DNA of 17,104 nucleotides from an uncultured Lachnospiraceae bacterium (GCA_946566415.1 CAMNWW010000018.1:1-17104), one strand, 5' to 3'; positions 1 to 8,405 are shown, counted from the first letter of the stretch. The notes: a model not told the origin generated them from the sequence alone. Numbers and translations are program-made.

Positions 1-444
1 ATTGATGATAATATCCTTCACAACCATCCGTCGCTTCCGCTGGGTGAGTTTGCGATCGGCACGAATACGACCGCTTATGTAACGGCGAAAAAATACGCGA
101 TAGCGGACAAACTTCCGATTTTGATTGCGGAAAAGATGGGACCGCATTTTGCGGTGGGAGATACCTGTTATTCCTGGGAGGAAGAGAACAGGGTATATAA
201 TCCTAACGGGAAGGAGATCGTGGCCAAGGATAACAGTGTTTCCCTGAGACGGCTTGAGGATCCGGGCAAAGCTTACTTCCAGTGCCATACGGATATTACG
301 ATACCGTATGAGGAGCTTGGGAAGATCAGTGTGTATACAAAAGCAGGGGAAGAGATTGTCCTGATTCAAGACGGACGGTTTGTTCTTGCAGGGACAGAGA
401 TGCTCAATGATCCGCTTAATGAATGGGAGAAGAGTAATGGCTAG
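1..444 (+). CDS. M29-type aminopeptidase, C-terminal part (5' end outside window)
   Basis: The reading frame is open from base 1 to the TAG at 442-444, giving the last 147 residues of a protein that starts upstream. The text resembles the C-terminal metal-binding part of thermophilic-type (M29, AmpS/AmpT-like) aminopeptidases. It has a segment beginning LPLGEFAIGTNTTAY, a GPHFAVGDTCYSW stretch carrying a His and a Tyr, and a later CHTDITIP stretch with the His-x-Asp pair that ligates metal in this family. M29 enzymes are cytoplasmic dinuclear metallopeptidases that remove N-terminal residues from peptides. There is no hydrophobic segment. The stop lies 42 nt upstream of purE with no terminator hairpin in between, so read-through into the purine genes is possible. 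A TTG at 121 could be taken for a start but lies inside the conserved domain. The family assignment comes from motifs only and is moderately secure. Confidence 0.6.
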   Translation: MDDNILHNHPSLPLGEFAIGTNTTAYVTAKKYAIADKLPILIAEKMGPHFAVGDTCYSWEEENRVYNPNGKEIVAKDNSVSLRRLEDPGKAYFQCHTDITIPYEELGKISVYTKAGEEIVLIQDGRFVLAGTEMLNDPLNEWEKSNG

Positions 445-486
445 AAGGAAAATAAGCATCCAGGAGAAAGGAAGGAAGAGTAAGTT

Positions 487-999
487 ATGGCAAAAGTAGG
501 AATTGTGATGGGCAGCGATTCGGATATGAAAGTGATGGGAAAGGCTGCCGATATGCTGGAAAAGCTGGGAGTGGAATATGAGATGACGATCATTTCCGCC
601 CATCGGGAACCGGATGTATTTTATGAATATGCTAAGGGCGCTGAGGAGAAGGGATTTAAGGTTATTATTGCGGGCGCAGGGATGGCGGCGCATCTTCCGG
701 GAATGTGCGCGGCGATTTTCCCTATGCCGGTTATCGGTATCCCGATGTCGGGTAAGAATCTGGAGGGCGTGGACGCGCTTTATTCGATTGTTCAGATGCC
801 CCCGGGAATTCCTGTGGCGACAGTGGCGATCGACGGAGGCGCGAACGCGGCGATCTTAGCCGCCAGGATCCTTGCTACGTCTGATCCAGCCCTTCTTTTA
901 AGGCTGAAGGAGTACTCCAAAGAGATGAAGGAGACGGTTCAGAAGAAAGCGGATAAATTAAAAAGACTTGGACACAGTGAGTATATCAAACAAATGTAA
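487..999 (+). CDS. purE: N5-carboxyaminoimidazole ribonucleotide mutase (class I PurE)
   Basis: PurE catalyses the carboxylation-state rearrangement that gives 4-carboxy-AIR in de novo purine synthesis, normally using the N5-CAIR made by PurK. The 170-residue protein is full length for class I PurE. It carries the N-terminal GSDSD phosphate-binding motif (residues 9-13), ISAHREP with the conserved His39, AGMAAHLPG with His69, and the MPPGIPVATVAI strand. No membrane or export signal is present, so it is cytosolic. The ATG at 487 follows a GGAAGAG ribosome binding site at good spacing. purM starts 26 nt after the stop. No purK is seen in the window. Identification is firm. Confidence 0.97.
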   Translation: MAKVGIVMGSDSDMKVMGKAADMLEKLGVEYEMTIISAHREPDVFYEYAKGAEEKGFKVIIAGAGMAAHLPGMCAAIFPMPVIGIPMSGKNLEGVDALYSIVQMPPGIPVATVAIDGGANAAILAARILATSDPALLLRLKEYSKEMKETVQKKADKLKRLGHSEYIKQM

Positions 1000-1025
1000 A
1001 AACTTTAGCTAACGGAGGAAATGAG

Positions 1026-2051
1026 ATGGACTATAAGAAGGCAGGAGTAGATATCGAGGCGGGGTACAGATCGGTAGAGCTTATGAAAAAGCACATCCAG
1101 CAGACCATGCGTGAAGAGGTCTTAGGCGGGATCGGCGGATTTTCGGGGGCGTTTTCGCTGGAGAAGTTTAAGAACATGGAAAAGCCGACGCTGGTTTCCG
1201 GCACGGACGGCGTGGGTACTAAGTTAAAATTAGCGTTTCTTCTTGACCGGCATGATACGATCGGTATCGACTGTGTTGCTATGTGTGTGAACGATATTGC
1301 ATGTGCAGGCGGTGAACCTTTATTTTTCCTGGATTACATTGCCTGTGGGAGAAATGAACCGGAGAAGATTGCGACCATTGTCAGCGGCGTTGCAGAGGGC
1401 TGTAAGCAGGCGGGGTGCGCCCTGATCGGCGGAGAGACGGCGGAGATGCCGGGATTTTATCCGTCCGATGAATATGATCTTGCAGGATTTGCGGTAGGCA
1501 TTGTGGATGAGAAGGACTTGATTACCGGAAAAGATTTAAAGCCCGGCGATGTGCTGGTAGGAATGGCTTCTTCCGGCGTACATAGTAATGGCTTTTCTCT
1601 GGTACGGCGTGTATTTAATATGAAGCCGGAGGTTCTGAACGGTGAATACGAATGCCTGGGAGCGAAATTGGGCGATGTGCTTCTGGCGCCGACAAGGATT
1701 TATGTAAAAGCCCTCCGCGCGGTAAAAGAGGCCGGAGTGAAGATTAAGGCATGCAGCCATATTACCGGGGGAGGTTTCTACGAAAACGTTCCACGTATGC
1801 TGATTGACGGGACGCATGCGGTTATCAGAAAGGACAGTTATCCGGTTCCGCCGATTTTCCGGATGCTTTCTGATAATGGAGATATTGCGGAAAAGGTAAT
1901 GTATAATACGTTCAACATGGGGATTGGAATGATCGTTGCTGTGGGTGAAAAAGAAGTAGACAAAACAGTGGAGGCAATGCGCGCGGCCGGGGAGACGCCA
2001 TATGTGATCGGATATGTCGAATCGGGCGAAAAAGGGGTGACGGTATGTTAA
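1026..2051 (+). CDS. purM: Phosphoribosylformylglycinamidine cyclo-ligase (AIR synthetase)
   Basis: PurM closes the imidazole ring, converting FGAM plus ATP to AIR. At 341 residues it has the usual family length. Visible family signatures are SGTDGVGTKLKLAF near residues 58-71, GIDCVAMCVNDIACAGGEP, CALIGGETAEMPGFYPSDEYDLAGFAVG, and ASSGVHSNGFSLVRRV. The C-terminal half has the SHITGGGFYENVPRML motif. An N-terminal Asp-Tyr-Lys-Lys-Ala-Gly-Val-Asp stretch is typical of the family. The ATG at 1026 is preceded by ACGGAGGAAATGAG, a good ribosome binding site. The last 7 nt overlap the start of purN, so the two are probably translationally coupled. The product is cytosolic. Identification is firm. 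Confidence 0.97.
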   Translation: MDYKKAGVDIEAGYRSVELMKKHIQQTMREEVLGGIGGFSGAFSLEKFKNMEKPTLVSGTDGVGTKLKLAFLLDRHDTIGIDCVAMCVNDIACAGGEPLFFLDYIACGRNEPEKIATIVSGVAEGCKQAGCALIGGETAEMPGFYPSDEYDLAGFAVGIVDEKDLITGKDLKPGDVLVGMASSGVHSNGFSLVRRVFNMKPEVLNGEYECLGAKLGDVLLAPTRIYVKALRAVKEAGVKIKACSHITGGGFYENVPRMLIDGTHAVIRKDSYPVPPIFRMLSDNGDIAEKVMYNTFNMGIGMIVAVGEKEVDKTVEAMRAAGETPYVIGYVESGEKGVTVC

Positions 2052-2680
2052 GGATCGTGGTTCTGGTATCCGGCGGAGGGACGAATCTTCAGGCTGTGAT
2101 CGACGCTGTAGACGCTGGACGAATCACGAATACAGAGATCGTGGGCGTTATCAGCAATAATAAAAGCGCCTACGCCCTCACAAGGGCCAAGCGGCATAAA
2201 ATACCGTCCAAATGTATTTCGCCGAAAGATTTTGAAACCCGGGAAGAGTTTAACAGAGTATTTCTGGAAAAGATAAGAGAGCTTCATCCGGATCTGATCG
2301 TTCTTGCCGGTTTCCTGGTTGTGATACCGGAGAGTATGGTGCAGGAATACAGAAACCGTATTATCAATATTCACCCGTCTTTGATACCCTCTTTCTGCGG
2401 TACAGGGTATTACGGGCTTAAGGTGCATGAGGCGGCGCTTGCGCGCGGGGTAAAGCTGACAGGCGCTACAGTACATTTTGTGGATGAGGGGACGGACACC
2501 GGGCCAATTCTTCTTCAGAAGGCGGTGGAAGTAAAAGAGGGCGATACGCCGGAGATTCTGCAAAGAAGAGTTATGGAGGAAGCGGAATGGAAGATTCTTC
2601 CGCAGGCGATCGACCTGATTGCGAACGGAAAAGTACGTGTGGCAAATGGCGCGGCAATGATAGAAAAGGAGATAAATTAG
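2045..2680 (+). CDS. purN: Phosphoribosylglycinamide formyltransferase
   Basis: PurN transfers a formyl group from 10-formyltetrahydrofolate to GAR. The 211-residue protein has the N-terminal SGGGTNLQA phosphate-binding loop (residues 9-17). The catalytic block INIHPSLIPSFCG supplies the conserved Asn108 and His110, and HFVDEGTDTGPI supplies the catalytic Asp, probably Asp151. The PSFCGTGYYG wording differs from the PSFPG of proteobacterial enzymes; from memory I regard it as usual in Clostridia. The ATG overlaps the purM stop (ATGTTAA), and its ribosome binding sequence lies within purM. Length is ordinary for the family, and no folate-independent PurT alternative is seen. The purD start follows after 24 nt. 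Confidence 0.96.
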   Translation: MLRIVVLVSGGGTNLQAVIDAVDAGRITNTEIVGVISNNKSAYALTRAKRHKIPSKCISPKDFETREEFNRVFLEKIRELHPDLIVLAGFLVVIPESMVQEYRNRIINIHPSLIPSFCGTGYYGLKVHEAALARGVKLTGATVHFVDEGTDTGPILLQKAVEVKEGDTPEILQRRVMEEAEWKILPQAIDLIANGKVRVANGAAMIEKEIN

Positions 2681-2704
2681 GGAATAAAACAGGAGGATAA
2701 ATCG

Positions 2705-3976
2705 ATGAAGGTTTTGATTGTGGGCGGAGGCGGAAGAGAGCACGCCATTGCCTATTGTGCGGCGAAGAACAGCAAGGTCGAGAAACTATATTGTGCACCA
2801 GGAAACGCAGGAATTGCAGAATTTGCAGAGTGCGTTCCAATAGGCGCTATGGAATTCGATAATCTGGTTGAGTTTGCAAAAGAAAAAGAGATCGATCTGG
2901 TGATTGTGGGCATGGACGATCCGCTTGTAGGCGGGCTGGTGGATATATTTGAAGCTGTGGGAATCCGTGCGTTCGGACCGAGGAGAGACGCGGCGATCCT
3001 TGAGGGGAGCAAAGCATTCTCCAAGAATCTCATGAAGAAATATGGTATTCCGACAGCCGCATATGAGAATTTTGATAATGCGGATAAGGCGCTGGAATAT
3101 TTGAAGACCGCGAAGTTTCCGATTGTGCTAAAAGCCGACGGCCTGGCGCTCGGCAAAGGCGTGCTGATCTGTGAAGATTTAAAAGCGGCCGAACAAGGCG
3201 TGAAGACGATTATGCTGGATAAAAAGTTCGGTGTTTCCGGCAACACGATGGTTGTGGAGGAATATATGATCGGCCGCGAGGTATCTGTGCTGTCTTTCGT
3301 GGATGGAAAAACAATCAAGACGATGACGAGCGCACAGGATCATAAGCGTGCAAAAGACGGGGACGAAGGTCTGAATACCGGAGGAATGGGGACGTTTTCG
3401 CCGAGCCCGTTCTACACAAAAGAGGTGGATGAGTTCTGCCGGAAAAATATTTACCAGAAGACAGTAGACGCGATGCGCGAGGAAGGAAGAGAGTTTAAGG
3501 GAATTATTTTCTTCGGGCTGATGCTGACCAAAGAGGGTCCGAAAGTCCTGGAATATAACGCAAGGTTCGGAGACCCGGAGGCTCAGGTGGTGCTTCCCAG
3601 GATGAAGAATGACTTGATCGATGTGATTGAGGCGTGTATCGACGGGAAATTGGACGAAGTAGAGCTGGAGTTTGAGGACAATGCGGCAGTCTGCGTTGTG
3701 CTCGCATCGGACGGTTATCCGCTTGCTTATGAGAAAGGGTATGAGATCAGCGGGCTGGATAAATTTAAGGAGAACGACGGATATTATTGTTTCCATGCCG
3801 GGACAAAATTCGACCAAGGAAAGATTGTGACGAACGGCGGCCGTGTACTTGGAGTTACTGCAAAGGGAGCCGATCTGAAAGAAGCGAGAGCAAACGCATA
3901 TAAGGCTGCCGAGTGGATAGAGTTTGGCAACAAATATATGCGTCATGATATTGGAAAGGCAATTGATGAGGCGTAG
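2705..3976 (+). CDS. purD: Phosphoribosylamine-glycine ligase (GAR synthetase)
   Basis: PurD joins 5-phosphoribosylamine and glycine at the cost of ATP. The 423-residue protein has the complete family layout. It starts with an N-terminal pre-ATP-grasp domain (KVLIVGGGGREHA). An ATP-grasp core follows, with LKADGLALGKGV near residues 143-154 and NTGGMGTFSPSPFYT. The metal and nucleotide ligand segment is EYNARFGDPEAQVVLPRM, and a C-terminal AIRS-C-like cap contains GRVLGVTAKG. AGGAGG precedes the ATG by a normal distance. It is the last recognisable purine gene here, and neither purH nor purF is present. Its final codons are overlapped by possible starts of the kinase gene in the +1 frame, and no terminator hairpin separates them. 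Confidence 0.97.
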   Translation: MKVLIVGGGGREHAIAYCAAKNSKVEKLYCAPGNAGIAEFAECVPIGAMEFDNLVEFAKEKEIDLVIVGMDDPLVGGLVDIFEAVGIRAFGPRRDAAILEGSKAFSKNLMKKYGIPTAAYENFDNADKALEYLKTAKFPIVLKADGLALGKGVLICEDLKAAEQGVKTIMLDKKFGVSGNTMVVEEYMIGREVSVLSFVDGKTIKTMTSAQDHKRAKDGDEGLNTGGMGTFSPSPFYTKEVDEFCRKNIYQKTVDAMREEGREFKGIIFFGLMLTKEGPKVLEYNARFGDPEAQVVLPRMKNDLIDVIEACIDGKLDEVELEFEDNAAVCVVLASDGYPLAYEKGYEISGLDKFKENDGYYCFHAGTKFDQGKIVTNGGRVLGVTAKGADLKEARANAYKAAEWIEFGNKYMRHDIGKAIDEA

Positions 3977-6017
3977 AAAATTACAGGATGAAGGGGTGGT
4001 GCAGAAAGTGGAAACGGCATTAAGGATCAAAAAGGTCGTGGATCAAATGCCGGGAGGCTTTTTTACTTATTACGCTGGGGGTAACGAAGAGATCATTTAT
4101 GCGAACGAAGCAATGTGCCAATTGTTTGGATGCGAGACTCTTGAGGAGTTCAGAGAATGGACTGGAAACTCTTTTCGGGGGGTCGTCCATCCGGATGATC
4201 TGGAAGAAGTAGAGGAAAGCATTGTCAGACAGATTGCCGAGAGCCAATATGATCTGGACTATGTCGAATATCGAATTATCCGCAAAGACGGCAGCATCCG
4301 CTGGGTTGAAGATTATGGTCATTTTGTCCATGATGACGATATGGGCGATATTTTCTATGTTTTTGTGGGAGACGCGACAGAGAAACGAAAATTGATGTCT
4401 TTTATGAACCAGGAGCATCTCAGGCGATTGGAAACAATAGAGGGGCTCAGTATTGATTATGAATCCATTTTTTATGTGGACTTGGACAATGACAGGATGA
4501 AACCTTATCGGATGAGCCATCGTGTAGCGGATATTTTTGGGCTGGACGATCAGGAGGGGTCTTTTTCAGAGATTCATGAAGCTTTTATTAAAAAATGGAT
4601 TCACGAGGACGACAGAAAAGTTTTCTCAGAGGCGATTCAGGGGGATTATATCCGAAAGAGGCTGGAGAAAAATAAAAGTTTTCATATCAATTATCGGATT
4701 GTTGAGAATGGAGAAAGCAGTTTTCAGCAGCTTAGGGTAGTGAATGTAGGGAGCAGCGAGAAGATTTCCCAGGTGGTTTTGGGATACCGGAGTATGGACC
4801 GTGAGATCATACATGAGATGGAGCAGAAAAAAATACTGGAGGATGCGCTGCAGCAGGCAAATGCAGCGATTATTGCCAAGGATACTTTCCTGACAAATAT
4901 GTCCCATGACATTATTACTCCGATGAACGCCATCGTAGGTTTTACGATGCTGGCGAAAAAATATGCGGACGACAAAGGAAAGATAGAAGAGTATCTGGAC
5001 AAAATTGAGGAATCCAACAACCAGCTTTTGCAGCTTCTTACGGACATCCTGAAGATAACGAAAATCGAGGCAGGGAAAACACATATTTCCGAAGACAGAT
5101 GCAGCCTGACATTTATAGTGCGCGCTGTCTATAACTCCATGGCGGTAGAGGCGTCGAAAAAGGGAATTGATCTGACGATGGATCTGTCCAGGCTGAAACA
5201 TGACGAAGTTTATGCCGACCGGCAGAAGCTCTGCGAGATGCTTATCCGTCTTCTGGACAATGCGGTCAAATACACCCGGCAGGGCGGATGGGTACGGATC
5301 AGCCTCACGGAATTGGAAAAATCGCAAGGGGATTATGCCGGTTTTTGTTTCAGCATAGAGGATAATGGGATCGGAATCAGCGAGAACTTCATGAGCCGTC
5401 TTTTTGATCCCTTTGAACGGCAGAGAAATTCTACCTTAAGCGGGGTAAGCGGAACAGGGCTTGGTCTTACGATCACAAAAAATATTGTGGAGATGATGGG
5501 CGGAACCATAGATGTGGAAAGCAAGCCGGGAAAAGGAAGCTGTTTTACAATTACGTTAAGCCTGAAGCTTATGGACGCGGTGAAGGAAGAGACGGAGAAG
5601 AAAGCGCCTGAATCGAAGAAACAGATGCCGGACAGCCGCCGGATTCTTTTGGTAGAAGATAATGAAATCAACCTGGAGATAGAGACGGAACTTCTGGAGG
5701 GCGCCGGGTTTATTGTGGATACAGCGATGAATGGGATGGCGGCCGTCGAGAGAATGCAGGAGGTAGAGGAAGGATATTACAGTTTGATTCTGATGGATAT
5801 TCAGATGCCTATTATGGATGGATACCAGGCCGCAAGCATGATCAGGGGACTTGAGAGAGAAGGACATGCACAGGTGCCGATTATCGCACTTTCTGCGAAT
5901 GCGCTTGAGGCAGACCGGCGAAAAGCGATGGAAAGCGGTATGGATACACATATGGCTAAGCCGCTCGATGTATCGCGTCTGCTGGATATAATCAAGGATA
6001 TGGGAATCGAGCTGTAA
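3966..6017 (+). CDS. Soluble PAS-containing hybrid sensor histidine kinase
   Basis: This 683-residue signalling protein autophosphorylates on His and has its own receiver. The order is a PAS fold at about 24-140 (DQMPGGFF through YRIIRKDGSIRWVEDYG, a PAC-type end), a second degenerate PAS-like segment at about 165-285, then HisKA with MSHDIITPMNAI and phospho-acceptor His314. HATPase_c follows at about 415-530, with N-box LLDNAVKYT, G1 EDNGIGIS and G2 GTGLGLT. The REC domain at about 558-680 has VEDNE, LMDIQMP (Asp611), a Ser in ALSAN and Lys in AKPLD. There is no transmembrane segment or HPt, so it is cytosolic and needs a separate phosphotransfer partner. The start is uncertain. ATG 3966 has GGAAAGG 6 nt upstream and overlaps purD by 11 nt. 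GTG 4008 has AGGGGTGG upstream and would avoid the overlap. Confidence 0.9.
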   Translation: MRRRKLQDEGVVQKVETALRIKKVVDQMPGGFFTYYAGGNEEIIYANEAMCQLFGCETLEEFREWTGNSFRGVVHPDDLEEVEESIVRQIAESQYDLDYVEYRIIRKDGSIRWVEDYGHFVHDDDMGDIFYVFVGDATEKRKLMSFMNQEHLRRLETIEGLSIDYESIFYVDLDNDRMKPYRMSHRVADIFGLDDQEGSFSEIHEAFIKKWIHEDDRKVFSEAIQGDYIRKRLEKNKSFHINYRIVENGESSFQQLRVVNVGSSEKISQVVLGYRSMDREIIHEMEQKKILEDALQQANAAIIAKDTFLTNMSHDIITPMNAIVGFTMLAKKYADDKGKIEEYLDKIEESNNQLLQLLTDILKITKIEAGKTHISEDRCSLTFIVRAVYNSMAVEASKKGIDLTMDLSRLKHDEVYADRQKLCEMLIRLLDNAVKYTRQGGWVRISLTELEKSQGDYAGFCFSIEDNGIGISENFMSRLFDPFERQRNSTLSGVSGTGLGLTITKNIVEMMGGTIDVESKPGKGSCFTITLSLKLMDAVKEETEKKAPESKKQMPDSRRILLVEDNEINLEIETELLEGAGFIVDTAMNGMAAVERMQEVEEGYYSLILMDIQMPIMDGYQAASMIRGLEREGHAQVPIIALSANALEADRRKAMESGMDTHMAKPLDVSRLLDIIKDMGIEL

Positions 6018-6019
6018 CC

Positions 6020-7285
6020 ATGAAGATAAGAATCAAAAAGGCAGGTATGGCTTTTCTCCTTGTTTTTGTGTTATTGGCCATAGGATGCGGAAACAATCCG
6101 CCGAAGGAGAACGAACCGGAAACCAGGAAGGCGGAGGAGAAAGTCAAGGAACCTGAAGAGAAAACTGAAAAGGAACCAGAGGAGAAGGCTGGAGAAAAGA
6201 AAACGCCCGGTATCGCATCTCCCTCTGTGAATGGGGCGCTCCATGTAGAAGGGACCAAGCTTGTAGGCTCTGACGGCAGATGCGTCCAACTGAAAGGAAT
6301 CAGTACGCATGGGATTGCCTGGTTTCCGGATTATATCAACGAGGAGTGTTTTCGGCAGCTCCATGAAGAGTGGAAGGCAAATGTAATCCGTCTCGCTATG
6401 TATACCGCAGAGTCCGGAGGTTACTGCACGGACGGAGATAAGGAAAAGCTGAAAAGCCTTGTGAAAAGCGGTGTGGAATATGCAGCGAATCAAGATATGT
6501 ATGTTATTATTGATTGGCACATTCTGTCAGATTCCAATCCCAATATGCATTTAGAAGAAGCGAAATCTTTTTTTGCAGAAATGTCGGAAACGTACCGTGA
6601 TGCCGAGAACGTGTTGTTTGAGATTTGTAATGAACCGAATAATGGGACTGCTTGGCAGGATATTAAGGCTTATGCAGAAGAAATCATCGGCGTAATACGT
6701 TCTAATAAGGAAGACGCCGTTATTTTGGTTGGAACACCGAACTGGTGTCAGTATGTAGACGAGGCGGCCGCCGATCCGATCACAGCCTACGATAATCTTA
6801 TGTACACTCTCCATTTTTACGCGGCGACACATACGGATGATCTGCGCGGAAAAATGGTCTCTGCTGTTGACGCGGGACTTCCTATCTTTGTATCTGAGTA
6901 CGGAATCTGCGATGCCAGCGGGAACGGCGCTATTGATGAAGCACAGGCGAATCAGTGGGTAGCGCTTATGAATGAATACGAAATCAGTTATGTAGCATGG
7001 AATCTGTCAAATAAGGCCGAATCTTCCGCAATTTTATTAAATACTTGTACGAAGACAAGCGGATTTGAGAAAGAGGATTTCAGCGCCTCCGGTATATGGC
7101 TTAGGAATATGCTGACAGGTGAAGCTGTTTCAAATACAGATTCCGGGAATATAAAGGAAACAAGCGAGGATATGCGTCCGGCAACGGGACAGGAAAACCT
7201 TGTCTGGCAGAGCAAAGATATGGAGGTCTCGGCCTCGATTAAAAACAACTGGGACGAGGGAGGAAATGGAATCGGGCTATTATGA
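6020..7285 (+). CDS. Lipoprotein GH5-family glycoside hydrolase (endoglucanase-like), C-terminally truncated
   Basis: The 421-residue protein has a signal peptide with a lipobox ending AIGC (Cys23). A charged Glu/Lys/Pro spacer follows at about residues 25-65, then a GH5 TIM barrel at about 72-370. Barrel motifs are LKGISTHGIAWF, NVIRLAMYT, MYVIIDWH, FEICNEPN with the acid/base Glu205, TLHFYAATH, and FVSEYG with the nucleophile Glu293. The pattern fits GH5 cellulase-type enzymes that cleave beta-1,4-glucans; the exact substrate cannot be told. It should be anchored on the outer face of the membrane. The last 20 residues (MEVSASIKNNWDEGG...) look like the opening strand of an added beta-sandwich domain, cut off by TGA at 7283. 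The ATG lies 2 nt after the kinase stop with a weak ribosome binding site, implying translational coupling. Confidence 0.88.
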   Translation: MKIRIKKAGMAFLLVFVLLAIGCGNNPPKENEPETRKAEEKVKEPEEKTEKEPEEKAGEKKTPGIASPSVNGALHVEGTKLVGSDGRCVQLKGISTHGIAWFPDYINEECFRQLHEEWKANVIRLAMYTAESGGYCTDGDKEKLKSLVKSGVEYAANQDMYVIIDWHILSDSNPNMHLEEAKSFFAEMSETYRDAENVLFEICNEPNNGTAWQDIKAYAEEIIGVIRSNKEDAVILVGTPNWCQYVDEAAADPITAYDNLMYTLHFYAATHTDDLRGKMVSAVDAGLPIFVSEYGICDASGNGAIDEAQANQWVALMNEYEISYVAWNLSNKAESSAILLNTCTKTSGFEKEDFSASGIWLRNMLTGEAVSNTDSGNIKETSEDMRPATGQENLVWQSKDMEVSASIKNNWDEGGNGIGLL

Positions 7286-7313
7286 AATAACGCTTTTAAG
7301 TCGATATAAATAA
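7205..7313 (+). other. Frameshifted remnant of an appended C-terminal domain of the GH5 gene
   Basis: In the GH5 frame the text MEVSASIKNNWDEGGNG is followed by IGLL and a stop at 7283-7285. In the +1 frame the same DNA from 7269 reads ESGYYEITLLSRYK and stops at TAA 7311-7313. Joined together, the two frames give a plausible carbohydrate-binding-type beta-strand opening (NNW...GYYEITL). This suggests a one-base insertion plus loss of the rest of the domain. The domain interpretation is inference; the two open frames are seen directly. Confidence 0.4.
7281..7307 (+). promoter_or_regulatory. Possible sigma-28 (FliA/SigD-type) promoter for the unknown gene at 7347
   Basis: GTCGATAT at 7300-7307 matches 7 of 8 bases of the sigma-28 -10 consensus GCCGATAT. 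The -35 side is weak: TTATGA (7280-7285) instead of CTAAA. The same hexamer TTATGA precedes the better -10 box in front of flgM at nearly the same distance. The site lies 39 nt upstream of the ribosome binding site-supported start at 7347, so the unknown gene may belong to the flagellar regulon. Confidence 0.4.
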
Positions 7314-7346
7314 TATATGGATGAGGAAGAAGAAAGGAGGATTCCT

Positions 7347-8405
7347 ATGCAGGTTACAGGTGATAATACAAAAGTTCCTAATGCCGCAGCAGTAGGGATG
7401 GCTCCGACAAATTTGCTCAAAAGCACAAGCAGTGATTCCATGGCTGCCGAGTCTGGCGCAGCAGAGATGATGAGCTATCTCACAGGAAAATATAAAAATA
7501 TTAATTTTAGTTTCCTTTCCTTTGACAGCAGCAGCAAGATCAGCGGATTTGCGGCAAATCAAAAGGGATTTAATAACGTAACGATATCTACGAAACTATT
7601 GGAAAAGATGAGCGCCGACGAGGAGCTGCGAAGATATGTGGAAGGGATTCTGGATAATATAGGAGAGTACCGGAATCAGGCGCAGGCCCAGGCTATGATC
7701 AGCAACAAAGAGCTGGCAGGCATGGGACTTGTCCTAGGAGACGACGCCCAGGCCTATATGTGGACGGCCACGAAGGAACGGGATACAGAGTCCATCTATC
7801 CAACCTACTGGCGCGACAGAGAATCCACGTCGTTCTATGCTAAGGAAGCGAAGAAGAAAAAATCAGTAACGACTTATAACTACTCGCACAGCACCAATAT
7901 GATGCGTCTGGCGAACGCCAAGAATGTGACAGCCGTAAGAGGGCTGATTGCGGCAAAATACGGTGAGATTCAGAAGGTGAAGGCTCAGGTAAGCGACTCG
8001 GCAGAAGCGGCGGCGATCGTCCGTAAGATAAAGTCAGTTATCATGAATGGCAATCTGAAGATTTCAAGGCTCCATAAGGAAGAAAATCTGCAGCGCCTTC
8101 AGAAATCGGCGGAAAAGAAGTTGAAAGAAAAGCTTGCCAGACAGCTTGCAGAGGAGCTTAGACGCAAGAAGACTGCCAGAAAAGGTTTGGAACACTGTCA
8201 GACCGCAGATATAGGCGATATTTTTGTCAAGCCGTCTTTGAGTGACGAACAGTTCCGGCAAATCGCGGAGCAGTATGCTCAATCACTGTTCCCAGCGGCG
8301 GATGTCTCATCGGGAGATATTTCGGCAGGTCAGGGAGGGATATCTGAAGCTGTGGATATCACGGTTATGAGCGCGCCGGTCATTTCAGTAGACTGCTGTA
8401 TTTGA
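7347..8405 (+). CDS. Conserved-looking protein of unknown function beside the flagellar cluster
   Basis: I do not firmly recognise this 352-residue protein. It has no signal peptide or membrane segment. The N-terminal 30 residues are Ser/Thr/Ala-rich and probably disordered. Residues about 45-145 read like a folded core (INFSFLSFD, then VTISTKLLEKMSADEELRRYVEGILDNIGEYRNQAQAQA). A Lys-rich stretch EAKKKK follows. Residues about 225-280 form a strongly basic helix, likely a coiled coil (KSAEKKLKEKLARQLAEELRRKK), and the protein ends in VDCCI. It may match a Clostridia DUF such as DUF6033, a guess from memory. The start at 7347 is chosen because AAAGGAGG at 7335-7342 is well spaced from it; an ATG at 7317 lacks one. 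It converges on csrA, and a sigma-28-like box upstream suggests co-expression with motility genes. Confidence 0.75.
   Translation: MQVTGDNTKVPNAAAVGMAPTNLLKSTSSDSMAAESGAAEMMSYLTGKYKNINFSFLSFDSSSKISGFAANQKGFNNVTISTKLLEKMSADEELRRYVEGILDNIGEYRNQAQAQAMISNKELAGMGLVLGDDAQAYMWTATKERDTESIYPTYWRDRESTSFYAKEAKKKKSVTTYNYSHSTNMMRLANAKNVTAVRGLIAAKYGEIQKVKAQVSDSAEAAAIVRKIKSVIMNGNLKISRLHKEENLQRLQKSAEKKLKEKLARQLAEELRRKKTARKGLEHCQTADIGDIFVKPSLSDEQFRQIAEQYAQSLFPAADVSSGDISAGQGGISEAVDITVMSAPVISVDCCI

Noticed and set aside
3179..4030. Long open frame on the - strand opposite purD
   Set aside because: It is a shadow of a well-identified gene, with no ribosome binding site and no recognisable domain.
7317..7346. 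ATG at 7317 as start of the unknown + strand gene
   Set aside because: It lacks a ribosome binding site, and the added residues are made of the Shine-Dalgarno region (AAAGGAGG) of the start at 7347.
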